Source: Anaerolineaceae bacterium (lineage in GTDB: Bacteria > Chloroflexota > Anaerolineae > Anaerolineales > Anaerolineaceae). Taken from it: DNA of 5,408 bases. The stretch is from NCBI GenBank assembly GCA_003501835.1, contig DNOU01000200.1, positions 1 through 5,408 on the forward strand. Direction: 5' to 3'. This document shows, one piece after another, positions 1 through 5,408 of the stretch. The position numbers and the translations under genes are program-made. A model generated the notes under the pieces. It searched no databases, had not been told where the DNA came from, and was given only the letters and a program-made list of their open reading frames with translations. Within the stretch, counting starts at the first letter, position 1. Every line of letters starts with the position of its first letter.

Positions 1-1199
1 TCCTTTTCGTAATCCCCGAAGGAAAGGATGACATGCTGCTCGTTTTGCAGTGACTTGATCACTTCGGTGAGGCTGGTGCCGGGGACGGCGTTTTCATCGG
101 GAATGATATACGGCAGGTTGAAAAGCCTGGTCATCTTGGAATGCAATCCTTCTGCAGCCGAAGCATTCACCCCCTCGCCATTCGCCCAATAAGCCACAGA
201 GCCGGGAGCGGGCACCTTTTTACCATCTTCATTTTCGATGACTGTGCCCACTTCCATGGCTTTGAATTCGTGGAACCAGCGGTCGGGACCAAAGCTGTGC
301 AGGAGGGCATCCAGGGTGGTGGGCGTGGTCTCACGCAGGTTCAGCTCGCGGGTGAGCATTTCGATGTCTTCGGGCTGAACCTCGGATTCGCGCAGTTCCA
401 GGTGATAATCGGGCACTCTGCCGCGGATGGTGGAATTGCGTCCAATGGCGACCACGCGCACCTTGCTTGAGAATTTTGTTTTCAAGCCGATGGTGGGTTT
501 ACCGGTGTCTGAGGCAACGTCGTCAAACCCGTATTCGTTGTGCATATCAAACACCAGCACCGATGCCTTATTCCGCTGGATCAGCCCGGCGAGAATGATA
601 CGGGTGAGGAAGGATTTGCCCGAGCCGGTGGCGCCGAAAATCCCGGCGCTGCGCTGCACAAATTTGTCCAGGTCGATGCACACCGGGTGATCTTGCTCGC
701 GGGTACGCCCGATCATGAAATTTCCCCCATCCCCGGGCATGCCGAAGATCGTTGCCACATCCTCCGCCGATGCCAGCCAGGCGTTGGCGTGATGAGAGGG
801 AACGGTCTTGATGGGCATGGGGTGGTCGTCTTCCGGATGCCCCTGGCGCCATTCAGAATAGCGTGGATCATCAAATTCGGGACCTGATTCCACCATCAAC
901 GCGGGAAGAACCTCGAGGTTGGTGAAGAGTGTCTGCTGTGAAAGAAGGCGGCTGACTGCAGGCGAAAAGCGTTCGCCGCCGGGATTTTCAGCATAGCGTG
1001 GATCGGTGGAAGTGAGCTGCAGGTCTGTGACCAGACCGTAAAACTGCCAGTCTCCACTTTTGATCACCACAAAGGCGCCTTCCTGTACACTCTGGGCTGG
1101 CAGGGTGAGGCGCACGAACAGGTTGGCTTTGAGGCTGCCTCCCACCACAAAACCGATGGACTGCCGATGAGCATGAATTATTGACAGCGAATTTTCCAT
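1..1199 (-). CDS. herA: HerA-like DNA-translocating ATPase (HAS barrel + DUF87), C-terminal part outside window
   Basis: Reading from ATG at 1199 downward, the frame stays open for 399 codons to the window edge, so the C-terminus is missing. Residues about 14-60 look like a HAS barrel, with VVGG near 18-21 and a strand reading FYGLVTDLQL. A clear Walker A, GATGSGKS, lies at residues 189-196 (bases 612-635, Lys195). It is followed by the HerA/DUF87-type strand VLVFDMHNEY at about 214-223. The family's Walker B and arginine finger fall later and would be off the left edge. HerA proteins form hexameric rings that pump duplex DNA and work with the nuclease NurA in double-strand-break end resection. 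The start is supported by GGGGGAG just upstream, 14 nt after the preceding stop. It is the third gene of a nurA - HAS-barrel - herA operon. Alternative: a HerA-type motor in another role (for example defence); the NurA neighbour favours repair. The family assignment is firm; the cellular role is inferred. Confidence 0.9.
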   Translation of the reverse strand, partial: MENSLSIIHAHRQSIGFVVGGSLKANLFVRLTLPAQSVQEGAFVVIKSGDWQFYGLVTDLQLTSTDPRYAENPGGERFSPAVSRLLSQQTLFTNLEVLPALMVESGPEFDDPRYSEWRQGHPEDDHPMPIKTVPSHHANAWLASAEDVATIFGMPGDGGNFMIGRTREQDHPVCIDLDKFVQRSAGIFGATGSGKSFLTRIILAGLIQRNKASVLVFDMHNEYGFDDVASDTGKPTIGLKTKFSSKVRVVAIGRNSTIRGRVPDYHLELRESEVQPEDIEMLTRELNLRETTPTTLDALLHSFGPDRWFHEFKAMEVGTVIENEDGKKVPAPGSVAYWANGEGVNASAAEGLHSKMTRLFNLPYIIPDENAVPGTSLTEVIKSLQNEQHVILSFGDYEK

Positions 1200-1213
1200 G
1201 GTCTCCCCCGATC

Positions 1214-1801
1214 TCAAATCACATCCGAAACAGCTTTGAGCACCGTTGTCAGGCGGGTGTAATCGTCCTTGAGCAGAGCAATCACCTCACTGACCGCCGA
1301 TTCATCCAACCCAGCAGGGCTGGATTGTTTGACCTGCTCCAGGTGTGCTGCCAGCAGGTCGTCAGAAGGCAGGTCGGGGCTGCGAAAGAGATGCCGCAGG
1401 TAACCGAATTTATTTGCCGAAGTGAATTTCAATACCTCATCCACACTGCAGGGGAAGATGGCATCCAGAGAAAGCGGCGGGCGGGGAGGCAGAGCGTAGG
1501 AAATACGATCCTCCTGGGCATAGCCAATAAAAATGACTCCCATTTCCACGGGCATGTTGCGGTTGCGGCGATTATCTTCGATGACCTCGGGTTTGACGCT
1601 CGGAGCAGTCACGATCTGCCTGACCAGACCGTCGTCATCGATGTGAATGTCGTAAACCAGCCCGTAAACGGTTACGCCATCTTCCAGGGGGATGCGCACC
1701 ATCTGTCCAAACGCTGGTGCGCCGGTCTGTGAGACACTGCAGCCGACCACGCAGGAGGTGGTGTTCGAGCGGAGCAATCTGCCAAATGCAATGGGTTCCA
1801 T
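1214..1801 (-). CDS. Stand-alone HAS-barrel domain protein in the NurA-HerA operon
   Basis: This 195-aa protein starts at ATG 1801, immediately after the TAA of the NurA gene. GAGG, six bases before the ATG and inside the end of the NurA coding sequence, is its likely ribosome site, suggesting translational coupling. Residues about 5-105 resemble a HAS barrel (the HerA/ATP-synthase-type beta barrel): FGRLL, CVVGCSVSQTG and VYGLVYDIHIDDDG match in order and spacing the N-terminus of the neighbouring HerA, where the equivalent strand is FYGLVTDLQL. A linker rich in proline (PPRPPL, 105-110) follows. The remainder (about 118-195) is predicted helical, including a stretch DESAVSEVIALLKDDYTRLTTVLKAV split around 166-191. 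There is no P-loop or nuclease motif. In HerA the HAS barrel contributes to NurA docking, so an adaptor or ring-assembly role is plausible but is inference. The gene is real: tight operon packing and family-like sequence. Precise function is unknown. Confidence 0.78.
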   Translation of the reverse strand: MEPIAFGRLLRSNTTSCVVGCSVSQTGAPAFGQMVRIPLEDGVTVYGLVYDIHIDDDGLVRQIVTAPSVKPEVIEDNRRNRNMPVEMGVIFIGYAQEDRISYALPPRPPLSLDAIFPCSVDEVLKFTSANKFGYLRHLFRSPDLPSDDLLAAHLEQVKQSSPAGLDESAVSEVIALLKDDYTRLTTVLKAVSDVI

Positions 1802-2980
1802 TTAATTCCTCGTTCGCGGTTCTGACTCTTTGCCGGATTGTTTGTTGGATTTCTCGAAAGGATCGAATCCCTGTTGAAGCAGTTCCTGTTCAATGCGTTG
1901 CGTGAGTTGATCGCGGTCGTCCAGTTTGACTACGGCGATTTCATGGGCGCGCAGCAGGGGATAAGGATAAGGCCGGCTGCCCAGGGTGTGCGCCTGATCT
2001 ACGAGTACGTGTTGCAGCAAGTCCAGCGAAGGGGCATCTTCAGCCACCCAGGCAGGAATTTCCACCCGCGCAATTGCCGATTTCTGCTGCCTGCCCACAT
2101 TGAGGTAGAAAAAGTGCAGGGCTTTTTTTCCGGAATAGGATTTGGTTGAACTGGACTGCAGCTCAAACACTGCAGAGCGCTCACCTGGTGCCAGCAGGTC
2201 CTCAAAAAGGTTCAGGTCGGTCACACCGGTGAACGGACGTTCATCGAGTGCCTCGGCTGTACTGCCTGCTTCCACCAGTTCCAACAAGCGCACCACCAGG
2301 TCGGCACGCGGCCGGTCGACGTAACCGGCGGTGACTGCCCCCAGCAGGCTGAGCCTGTCCAGCGCATCAAGGTAGCGGGCGAACATGACGCCGAATTGTT
2401 TATCCATTCTCGGCTCGTGATAAAGCTCCAAAGGGCCATCGGTGAGGGTGATGATGGGGGCAGCTTCACCGAGCTGGCGTTCGTGATCCACCAATTCAGC
2501 CAGCTTCTCCCGTTCGCGCACGTCGCGCTGCAGGGCAATAAAATCCTCCGAAATCAATCCACCGTTGGCGTAAAGCCTGTCGTCATAGAGCAGTTCGGAT
2601 TCAATGAACTCTTCAGGAATGCCGCCTGCATTTAAGGGCATGCGAAAAATCCCCACATTCACCAGTCCAAAAAGCACCGGCTCATGTGCGTTGGGGGTGA
2701 TCTGCGAGCCATCAGCGGCTAGAATGGTGCAAAGCTCATCGCTTGATTGGGCTGTCCGGTGGGTATCCAGATTCTCTCCACAGGGTTTGGCGCAGCGTAT
2801 GCCGCTATCGCGGGCGACAGCTTCCTCCACCTTTTGTTCAAGCAGGCGGGTTTGACTTGCATTTTGCCTCAGCAACTCCCGGCATATGTTGAGATTTTCA
2901 CTCAAACGGACACTGCGCTGGAGCGATTGCTCCCCCAGTTTCTTGATCTCCTGGGTGAGCGTAAGATAGTTTACCGGCAT
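1802..2980 (-). CDS. nurA: NurA-domain DNA end-processing nuclease
   Basis: A 392-aa protein read from ATG 2980 to TAA at 1802-1804. NurA nucleases are Mn-dependent enzymes that degrade DNA ends threaded through HerA. The hallmark motifs are present in order. AADGSQ at residues 88-93 carries the first metal-binding Asp (D90). LTDGPLEL at 179-186 carries the second (D181). AGYVDRPRADLVVRLLEL follows at 218-235. Near the C-terminus, YPYPLLRAHEIAVV (338-351) holds the family's Tyr/His pair (Y340 or nearby, H346). Residues about 8-55 are helical and possibly coiled coil. C63 and C67 form a Cys-x3-Cys pair of unknown meaning. The C-terminal roughly 20 residues are charged and probably disordered. 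The start is supported by AAGGTG six bases upstream and by a strong promoter whose predicted transcript begins about 24 nt before it. It is the first gene of the operon with the HAS-barrel protein and HerA. Family assignment is strong; the resection role is by homology. Confidence 0.9.
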   Translation of the reverse strand: MPVNYLTLTQEIKKLGEQSLQRSVRLSENLNICRELLRQNASQTRLLEQKVEEAVARDSGIRCAKPCGENLDTHRTAQSSDELCTILAADGSQITPNAHEPVLFGLVNVGIFRMPLNAGGIPEEFIESELLYDDRLYANGGLISEDFIALQRDVREREKLAELVDHERQLGEAAPIITLTDGPLELYHEPRMDKQFGVMFARYLDALDRLSLLGAVTAGYVDRPRADLVVRLLELVEAGSTAEALDERPFTGVTDLNLFEDLLAPGERSAVFELQSSSTKSYSGKKALHFFYLNVGRQQKSAIARVEIPAWVAEDAPSLDLLQHVLVDQAHTLGSRPYPYPLLRAHEIAVVKLDDRDQLTQRIEQELLQQGFDPFEKSNKQSGKESEPRTRN

Positions 2981-3010
2981 GGCTTCACCTTGATATGGAA
3001 CATATGTTTG

Positions 3011-3039
3011 ATTATAGCGAAAAGAAGTGGAAAGGGCAA
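3011..3039 (-). promoter_or_regulatory. Sigma-70-type promoter for the nurA operon
   Basis: On the minus strand, TTGCCC (3039-3034) and TATAAT (3016-3011) are separated by exactly 17 bp. The -10 is a perfect match and the -35 matches the first three bases of TTGACA plus the fifth position only weakly. Transcription would begin near 3004, leaving a 5' leader of about 24 nt that just contains the AAGGTG ribosome site before ATG 2980. Position, spacing and orientation fit the NurA operon. Not experimentally verified. Confidence 0.72.
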
Positions 3040-3090
3040 GGAAAAATGACGCGAATTATAAGAGTTGTGTCTGCGTTGCCGCCTTAAAAC

Positions 3091-3119
3091 TTGACCGACC
3101 CTCCTTTTCTGACTATAAT
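3091..3119 (+). promoter_or_regulatory. Near-consensus sigma-70-type promoter for the FmdB gene
   Basis: TTGACC (3091-3096) and TATAAT (3114-3119) are separated by 17 bp, differing from the full bacterial housekeeping consensus by one base. The predicted start of transcription is about 3125-3127, giving a leader of roughly 33 nt to ATG 3159. This excludes any translation start upstream of 3125 for the FmdB protein. It may also serve the acetyltransferase gene downstream, since no separate promoter was seen between them. Confidence 0.82.
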
Positions 3120-3123
3120 GATC

Positions 3124-3141
3124 ACGATAAAATCGTTTTAT
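3124..3141. repeat. Overlapping short palindromes at the predicted transcription start
   Basis: ACGAT-AAA-ATCGT (3124-3136) overlaps ATAAAA-TCG-TTTTAT (3127-3141). Both are perfect short inverted repeats and sit directly at and after the predicted start site of the plus-strand promoter. They could be an operator or a small 5' leader hairpin. They are short and AT-rich, so chance is a real possibility. Confidence 0.3.
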
Positions 3142-3158
3142 TGGAAGAAGGTAGCAAA

Positions 3159-3449
3159 ATGCCGATCTACACCTATCGGTGCGAAAACTGCGGTTTTCAG
3201 TTTGATGAATTTCAAAGATTTTCCGACTCTCCGCTGACGAAATGTCCGGAGTGTGGTAAGAAAACCCTGCACAAAGTGTATACCCCGGTGGGGATAGTCT
3301 TCAAAGGCTCCGGTTTTTATGCCACCGATCACCGTTCGCCTTCCGGGGCAACGCACACTTCCAGCAGCCATACCGAGGAAAAACCAGCCGAGACGAAGAC
3401 GGAAACCCCTGCTGCAACCAAGCCGGCTGCAGAAAAGACCGGAGATTAA
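3159..3449 (+). CDS. FmdB-family zinc-ribbon protein
   Basis: A 96-aa protein starting MPIYTYRCENCG, the characteristic start of the FmdB (putative regulatory, Pfam-type FmdB/zinc ribbon) family. Four cysteines, C8-x2-C11 and C29-x2-C32, form a zinc ribbon. The family's next segment follows at about 39-60 with VGIVFKGSGFYATDHR. From about residue 63 to the end the sequence is low complexity, rich in Ala, Glu, Lys, Thr and Pro, and probably disordered. The start at 3159 is chosen because the family always begins here, AGAAGG lies seven bases upstream, and the promoter at 3091-3119 starts transcription just before it. The frame is open further upstream to 3027 but that is untranslated. FmdB was named from methylotroph amidase/formamidase operons; the biochemical role of the family is not settled, so no specific target is claimed. 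It is co-directional with the acetyltransferase 52 nt downstream. Confidence 0.92.
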   Translation: MPIYTYRCENCGFQFDEFQRFSDSPLTKCPECGKKTLHKVYTPVGIVFKGSGFYATDHRSPSGATHTSSSHTEEKPAETKTETPAATKPAAEKTGD

Positions 3450-3501
3450 ACGTCCTTCTAACAATCCAACCAGTTCACCACCGCCTGTCCGACGGGAAAA
3501 T

Positions 3502-4854
3502 ATGGGTAGAAAAATGAAAAACGAATTTGAACCTACTCATCTTCCCCTCGGTCTGAGCGGTGGCTTGGTATTGAGACGAGCCGCTGCAGCCGATGGGGAA
3601 GCACTGGCGGTTTTCAGTTCACGCATGCATTCAGATGACGGACCTGACAGACCTGACCAGGGTGTCTACTACCTGCTGAAAGAGATCGCAGACGGGAAGA
3701 ATCCGGCACTGACGCTGGATGATTTCACCGTGGTGGAAGAGATCGCCAGCGGCAGGATCGTTTCATGCATGTGCCTGATCTCGCAGACCTGGAGTTATGC
3801 TGGAATTCCCTTCAAGGTGGGCAGACCGGAGTTGGTTGCAACAGAGCCCGATTATCGAAACCGGGGGTTGGTACACCGGCAGTTCGATGTGATCCATCAG
3901 TGGAGCCGCGAACGCGGTGAAATTGTCCAGGGGATCACCGGCATTCCCGTTTATTACCGGCAGTTCGGTTATGAAATGGCGCTGGATCTGGACGGCTCAC
4001 GCACTCTCTTCGAACCCCATCTTCCCAGGATGAAGGATGGTGAGTTGGAGAAGTTCACTCTGCGGGCAGCTGAAGAGCGGGATCTACCTTTCCTGATGGA
4101 CCTCTACAACACCAACCTCGCTGGTTCGATGATCACCTGTGTTAGAGATGACACCACCTGGAAGTTTGAATTGTCCGAACGGGAACCGCAAAGTTGTGAT
4201 CACTGTAACATCTACATCGTACAGGATGCAGCGGGCAAACCGGCGGGTTGGGTGGTGACATTTGCCCAGGCCGGGAAGGGCAAGCTCATCGTGCGTCAAT
4301 TCGACCTGCTGCCAGCCTTTGACCGCTACCTGGCGGCAAGGGCGGTTTCCAACCACCTGTGGCAGATTGGCAAGTCAGAGGCAGAAAAGTCAGGCAATCG
4401 TTTTGCAGAACTGCAATTCAGCCTTGGGCGCTCGCACCTGGTCTATGACCTGTTGGGTGATGCATTGCTGCGTCCGCGGGCACCATATGCCTGGTACATG
4501 CGGGTAACCGACTTGCCTGCTTTTCTCAACCTGGTGCGTCCGGTTCTGGAAACGCGCTTCAGAGCCTCAGCGTATGCCGGGTTCAACGGCAGCATCAAGC
4601 TGATGCCCGCTTATCAAGGGCTCGAGATGACCTTTGAGAGCGGGAAAATCCTCCCCATCTCGGAACTGCCTGCCCTGAACTGGGGAGATGCGGATGCACT
4701 CTTTCCCGGTCAGATCTTTCTACAGCTTCTTTTCGGCTTTCGCGATCTCAACGAGTTGATGCATGCATTTGTGGACCTTGAGGTCAAGGAGCCAGCCCGT
4801 CATTTGTTATCGGCACTTTTTCCGGTGCAATCTTCCAATATTTGGATGATCTAG
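3502..4854 (+). CDS. Two-domain GNAT-family N-acetyltransferase, Eis-like layout
   Basis: A 450-aa protein if started at ATG 3502 (MGRKMKNEFE); ATG 3514 gives 446 aa and is nearly as good. Neither has a strong ribosome site (CGGGA precedes the first). The frame is open back to 3319, but that part overlaps the FmdB gene, is proline/arginine-rich and is not protein-like. Residues about 22-165 form a GNAT fold: LVLRRAAAADGEAL begins strand 1, ELVATEPDYRNRGLVHRQF (110-128) is motif A with the acyl-CoA pyrophosphate loop RNRGLV (119-124), and GITGIPVYYRQFGYEMA (144-160) is the usual motif B ending. A second GNAT-like segment begins at FTLRAAEERDLPFLMDLYN (185-203) and lacks an obvious CoA loop. 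Residues about 335-450 resemble a C-terminal SCP2-like domain, giving the GNAT-GNAT-SCP order of Eis proteins. Eis enzymes acetylate amines including aminoglycosides; the substrate here is unknown. Family is confident for the first domain, moderate for the full architecture. Confidence 0.8.
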   Translation: MGRKMKNEFEPTHLPLGLSGGLVLRRAAAADGEALAVFSSRMHSDDGPDRPDQGVYYLLKEIADGKNPALTLDDFTVVEEIASGRIVSCMCLISQTWSYAGIPFKVGRPELVATEPDYRNRGLVHRQFDVIHQWSRERGEIVQGITGIPVYYRQFGYEMALDLDGSRTLFEPHLPRMKDGELEKFTLRAAEERDLPFLMDLYNTNLAGSMITCVRDDTTWKFELSEREPQSCDHCNIYIVQDAAGKPAGWVVTFAQAGKGKLIVRQFDLLPAFDRYLAARAVSNHLWQIGKSEAEKSGNRFAELQFSLGRSHLVYDLLGDALLRPRAPYAWYMRVTDLPAFLNLVRPVLETRFRASAYAGFNGSIKLMPAYQGLEMTFESGKILPISELPALNWGDADALFPGQIFLQLLFGFRDLNELMHAFVDLEVKEPARHLLSALFPVQSSNIWMI

Positions 4855-4942
4855 ATTGTGCAATGGGATGGTTTTTTACAACCTGTGATAGTTTTTGAGA
4901 GTGACCCGTATCTACAATGCAATTCATCACGTGAGGAATGGA
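4855..4942 (+). other. Intergenic spacer, no clear terminator or promoter
   Basis: This 88-bp gap follows the acetyltransferase stop. It contains T runs (4871-4877, 4891-4896) but only a 4-bp stem (GGTT/AACC, 4870-4883), too weak to call a terminator. TACAAT at 4913-4918 is a possible -10 without a good -35 at the right distance. The only supported element is GAGG at 4932-4935, seven bases before ATG 4943. Confidence 0.5.
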
Positions 4943-5095
4943 ATGCAAAAGAAAAATCCCGGTAAAGGAAAGGGCATCGCTGAGAAGCCACGGCTTTCCA
5001 CCGCCCAACGCAAAATTCGAAGACAACAAATCAGTATGGCAGTTATCGGGTTGATCCTGATTGTCGCCATGATCATGGCGCTGACCGTACGCTAA
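4943..5095 (+). CDS. Small basic single-pass membrane protein (50 aa)
   Basis: Not recognised as a named family. From ATG 4943 it encodes 50 residues; GAGG at 4932-4935 with seven-base spacing decides this start over the in-frame ATG at 4895, which has no ribosome site. Residues 1-29 are hydrophilic and strongly basic (ten Lys/Arg against one Glu; KGKG near 8-11, RKIRRQQ at 23-29). Residues about 30-49 are a single hydrophobic helix (start ISMAVIGLILIV, then AMIMALTV), and the chain ends with one Arg. By the positive-inside rule the N-terminus is cytoplasmic, so this is tail-anchored-like. The stop is followed 11 nt later by the membrane-protein gene, suggesting co-transcription. Could be a small accessory subunit or simply a conserved lineage-specific hypothetical; function unknown. 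Moderately sure it is real because of the ribosome site, sensible topology and operon position. Confidence 0.7.
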   Translation: MQKKNPGKGKGIAEKPRLSTAQRKIRRQQISMAVIGLILIVAMIMALTVR

Positions 5096-5106
5096 TAAGA
5101 GGAGTT

Positions 5107-5408
5107 ATGGTCACTCATTCAAAATGGTTCTGGTTGGCAGCTCTTGCCACCGCCTGGTTTGCCGATTTTCTTTTCTGGGGCAAGGTGCCCGGTATATCGT
5201 TTCCCATTTGGGTGTTCACAGTTTTGCTGGTGGGATTCCTTCTTTCATGGAGGGCTGGTAATCCCCCCTCGCCATGGACATACCTGCTGGCGGTGCTGAC
5301 CCTGTTCTTTGCTGCGGCGGTGACCTTTCGGGTGAATGCCATGGTCAACTTCGCCAGCCTGGCGATGGTCGCGGGCGGGTTGGTCCTGATCACCGCTACG
5401 TTTCTCAA
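5107..5408 (+). CDS. Polytopic membrane protein, DUF4153/DUF4173-like, N-terminal 100 residues only
   Basis: Open from ATG 5107 to the right edge (100 codons plus two bases), so the C-terminus is missing. The N-terminus WFADFLFWGKVPGISFPIW (17-35) resembles the opening of DUF4153/DUF4173 proteins, in which a helix with an ADxLFWG-type motif precedes a GxSF-type turn; the later FRVNAMVNFASLAMVAGGL (74-92) matches the family's Arg-then-LN-type helix start. Four hydrophobic segments are visible at about 7-24, 31-48, 58-75 and 82-100. AAGAGGAG at 5097-5104 is a good purine-rich ribosome site but sits unusually close to the ATG (about 4 nt from GAGG). The family has no settled biochemical role; members are often predicted permease-like or sensory-associated membrane proteins. 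The assignment rests on recalled family patterns and a partial chain, so it is moderate. It probably shares a transcript with the 50-aa protein before it. Confidence 0.68.
   Translation, partial: MVTHSKWFWLAALATAWFADFLFWGKVPGISFPIWVFTVLLVGFLLSWRAGNPPSPWTYLLAVLTLFFAAAVTFRVNAMVNFASLAMVAGGLVLITATFL

Noticed and set aside
568..852. 94-codon minus-strand frame within the HerA gene
   Set aside because: It is in another frame of the strand that encodes the continuous HerA protein with an intact Walker A; composition is Arg/Pro-rich, as expected of an out-of-frame shadow.
1181..1732. 183-codon plus-strand reading frame opposite the HAS-barrel gene
   Set aside because: It lies antisense to a gene with family-like sequence and operon packing; its own translation shows no recognisable domain and it has no good ribosome site.
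1..2980. Reading the HerA/NurA operon as an anti-phage defence island
   Set aside because: HerA-type motors do occur in defence systems with SIR2 or other effectors, but here the partner is NurA and no effector, integrase or mobile element is seen in the window. It cannot be excluded beyond the left edge.
3055..3060. Second minus-strand TATAAT upstream of nurA
   Set aside because: The hexamer 17 bp upstream (GC-rich) is not a -35-like sequence; the promoter at 3039-3011 fits better.
3027..3158. Upstream extension of the FmdB reading frame
   Set aside because: The predicted transcript starts near 3126, the family begins at MPIY, and a ribosome site precedes 3159.
3319..3501. Upstream extension of the acetyltransferase frame overlapping FmdB
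   Set aside because: It overlaps a well-supported gene in another frame and encodes a Pro/Arg-rich stretch unlike GNAT N-termini.
4870..4883. Possible terminator hairpin after the acetyltransferase
   Set aside because: Only a 4-bp stem and the T run lies within the loop rather than after the stem.
5115..5408. 97-codon minus-strand frame at the right edge
   Set aside because: Antisense to a frame encoding four hydrophobic helices with its own ribosome site; the minus-strand translation shows no recognisable domain.

Overview
The window looks like chromosomal DNA from a bacterium, most plausibly a Chloroflexota (Anaerolineae-like) lineage. The evidence is indirect. Two near-consensus sigma-70 type promoters and Shine-Dalgarno sites show it is bacterial. 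A NurA/HerA pair is typical of archaea but also occurs in Chloroflexota, cyanobacteria and Deinococcota. The FmdB zinc ribbon, two-domain GNAT and DUF4153/DUF4173-like membrane protein fit such a genome. The phylum call is inference; no rRNA or other phylogenetic marker is present.

Left half, minus strand (2980 down to 1): a compact three-gene operon read right to left. It encodes a NurA-type nuclease, a small stand-alone HAS-barrel protein with a helical C-terminal part, and a HerA-type hexameric DNA-pumping ATPase that runs off the left edge. The first junction has no gap (TAA directly followed by ATG) and the second has 14 nt. In the known archaeal system HerA translocates DNA and NurA degrades it, giving end resection for recombination. 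The middle HAS-barrel protein is the unusual part, because the HerA here already carries its own N-terminal HAS-like barrel.

Centre (2981-3158): a 178-bp divergent intergenic region. Minus strand: TTGCCC-17-TATAAT drives the NurA operon. Plus strand: TTGACC-17-TATAAT drives the FmdB gene. Overlapping AT-rich palindromes lie at the predicted plus-strand transcription start.

Right half, plus strand: an FmdB-family zinc-ribbon protein (96 aa) with a disordered Ala/Glu/Lys/Thr-rich tail; a 450-aa GNAT-type acetyltransferase with an Eis-like multidomain layout; a 50-aa strongly basic protein ending in one membrane helix; and, 11 nt later, the start of a polytopic membrane protein resembling DUF4153/DUF4173, cut by the right edge. 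No RNA genes, mobile elements, CRISPR arrays or long repeats were seen. No defence effector lies next to HerA/NurA here, so a repair role is the default reading, although the region beyond the left edge is not visible.
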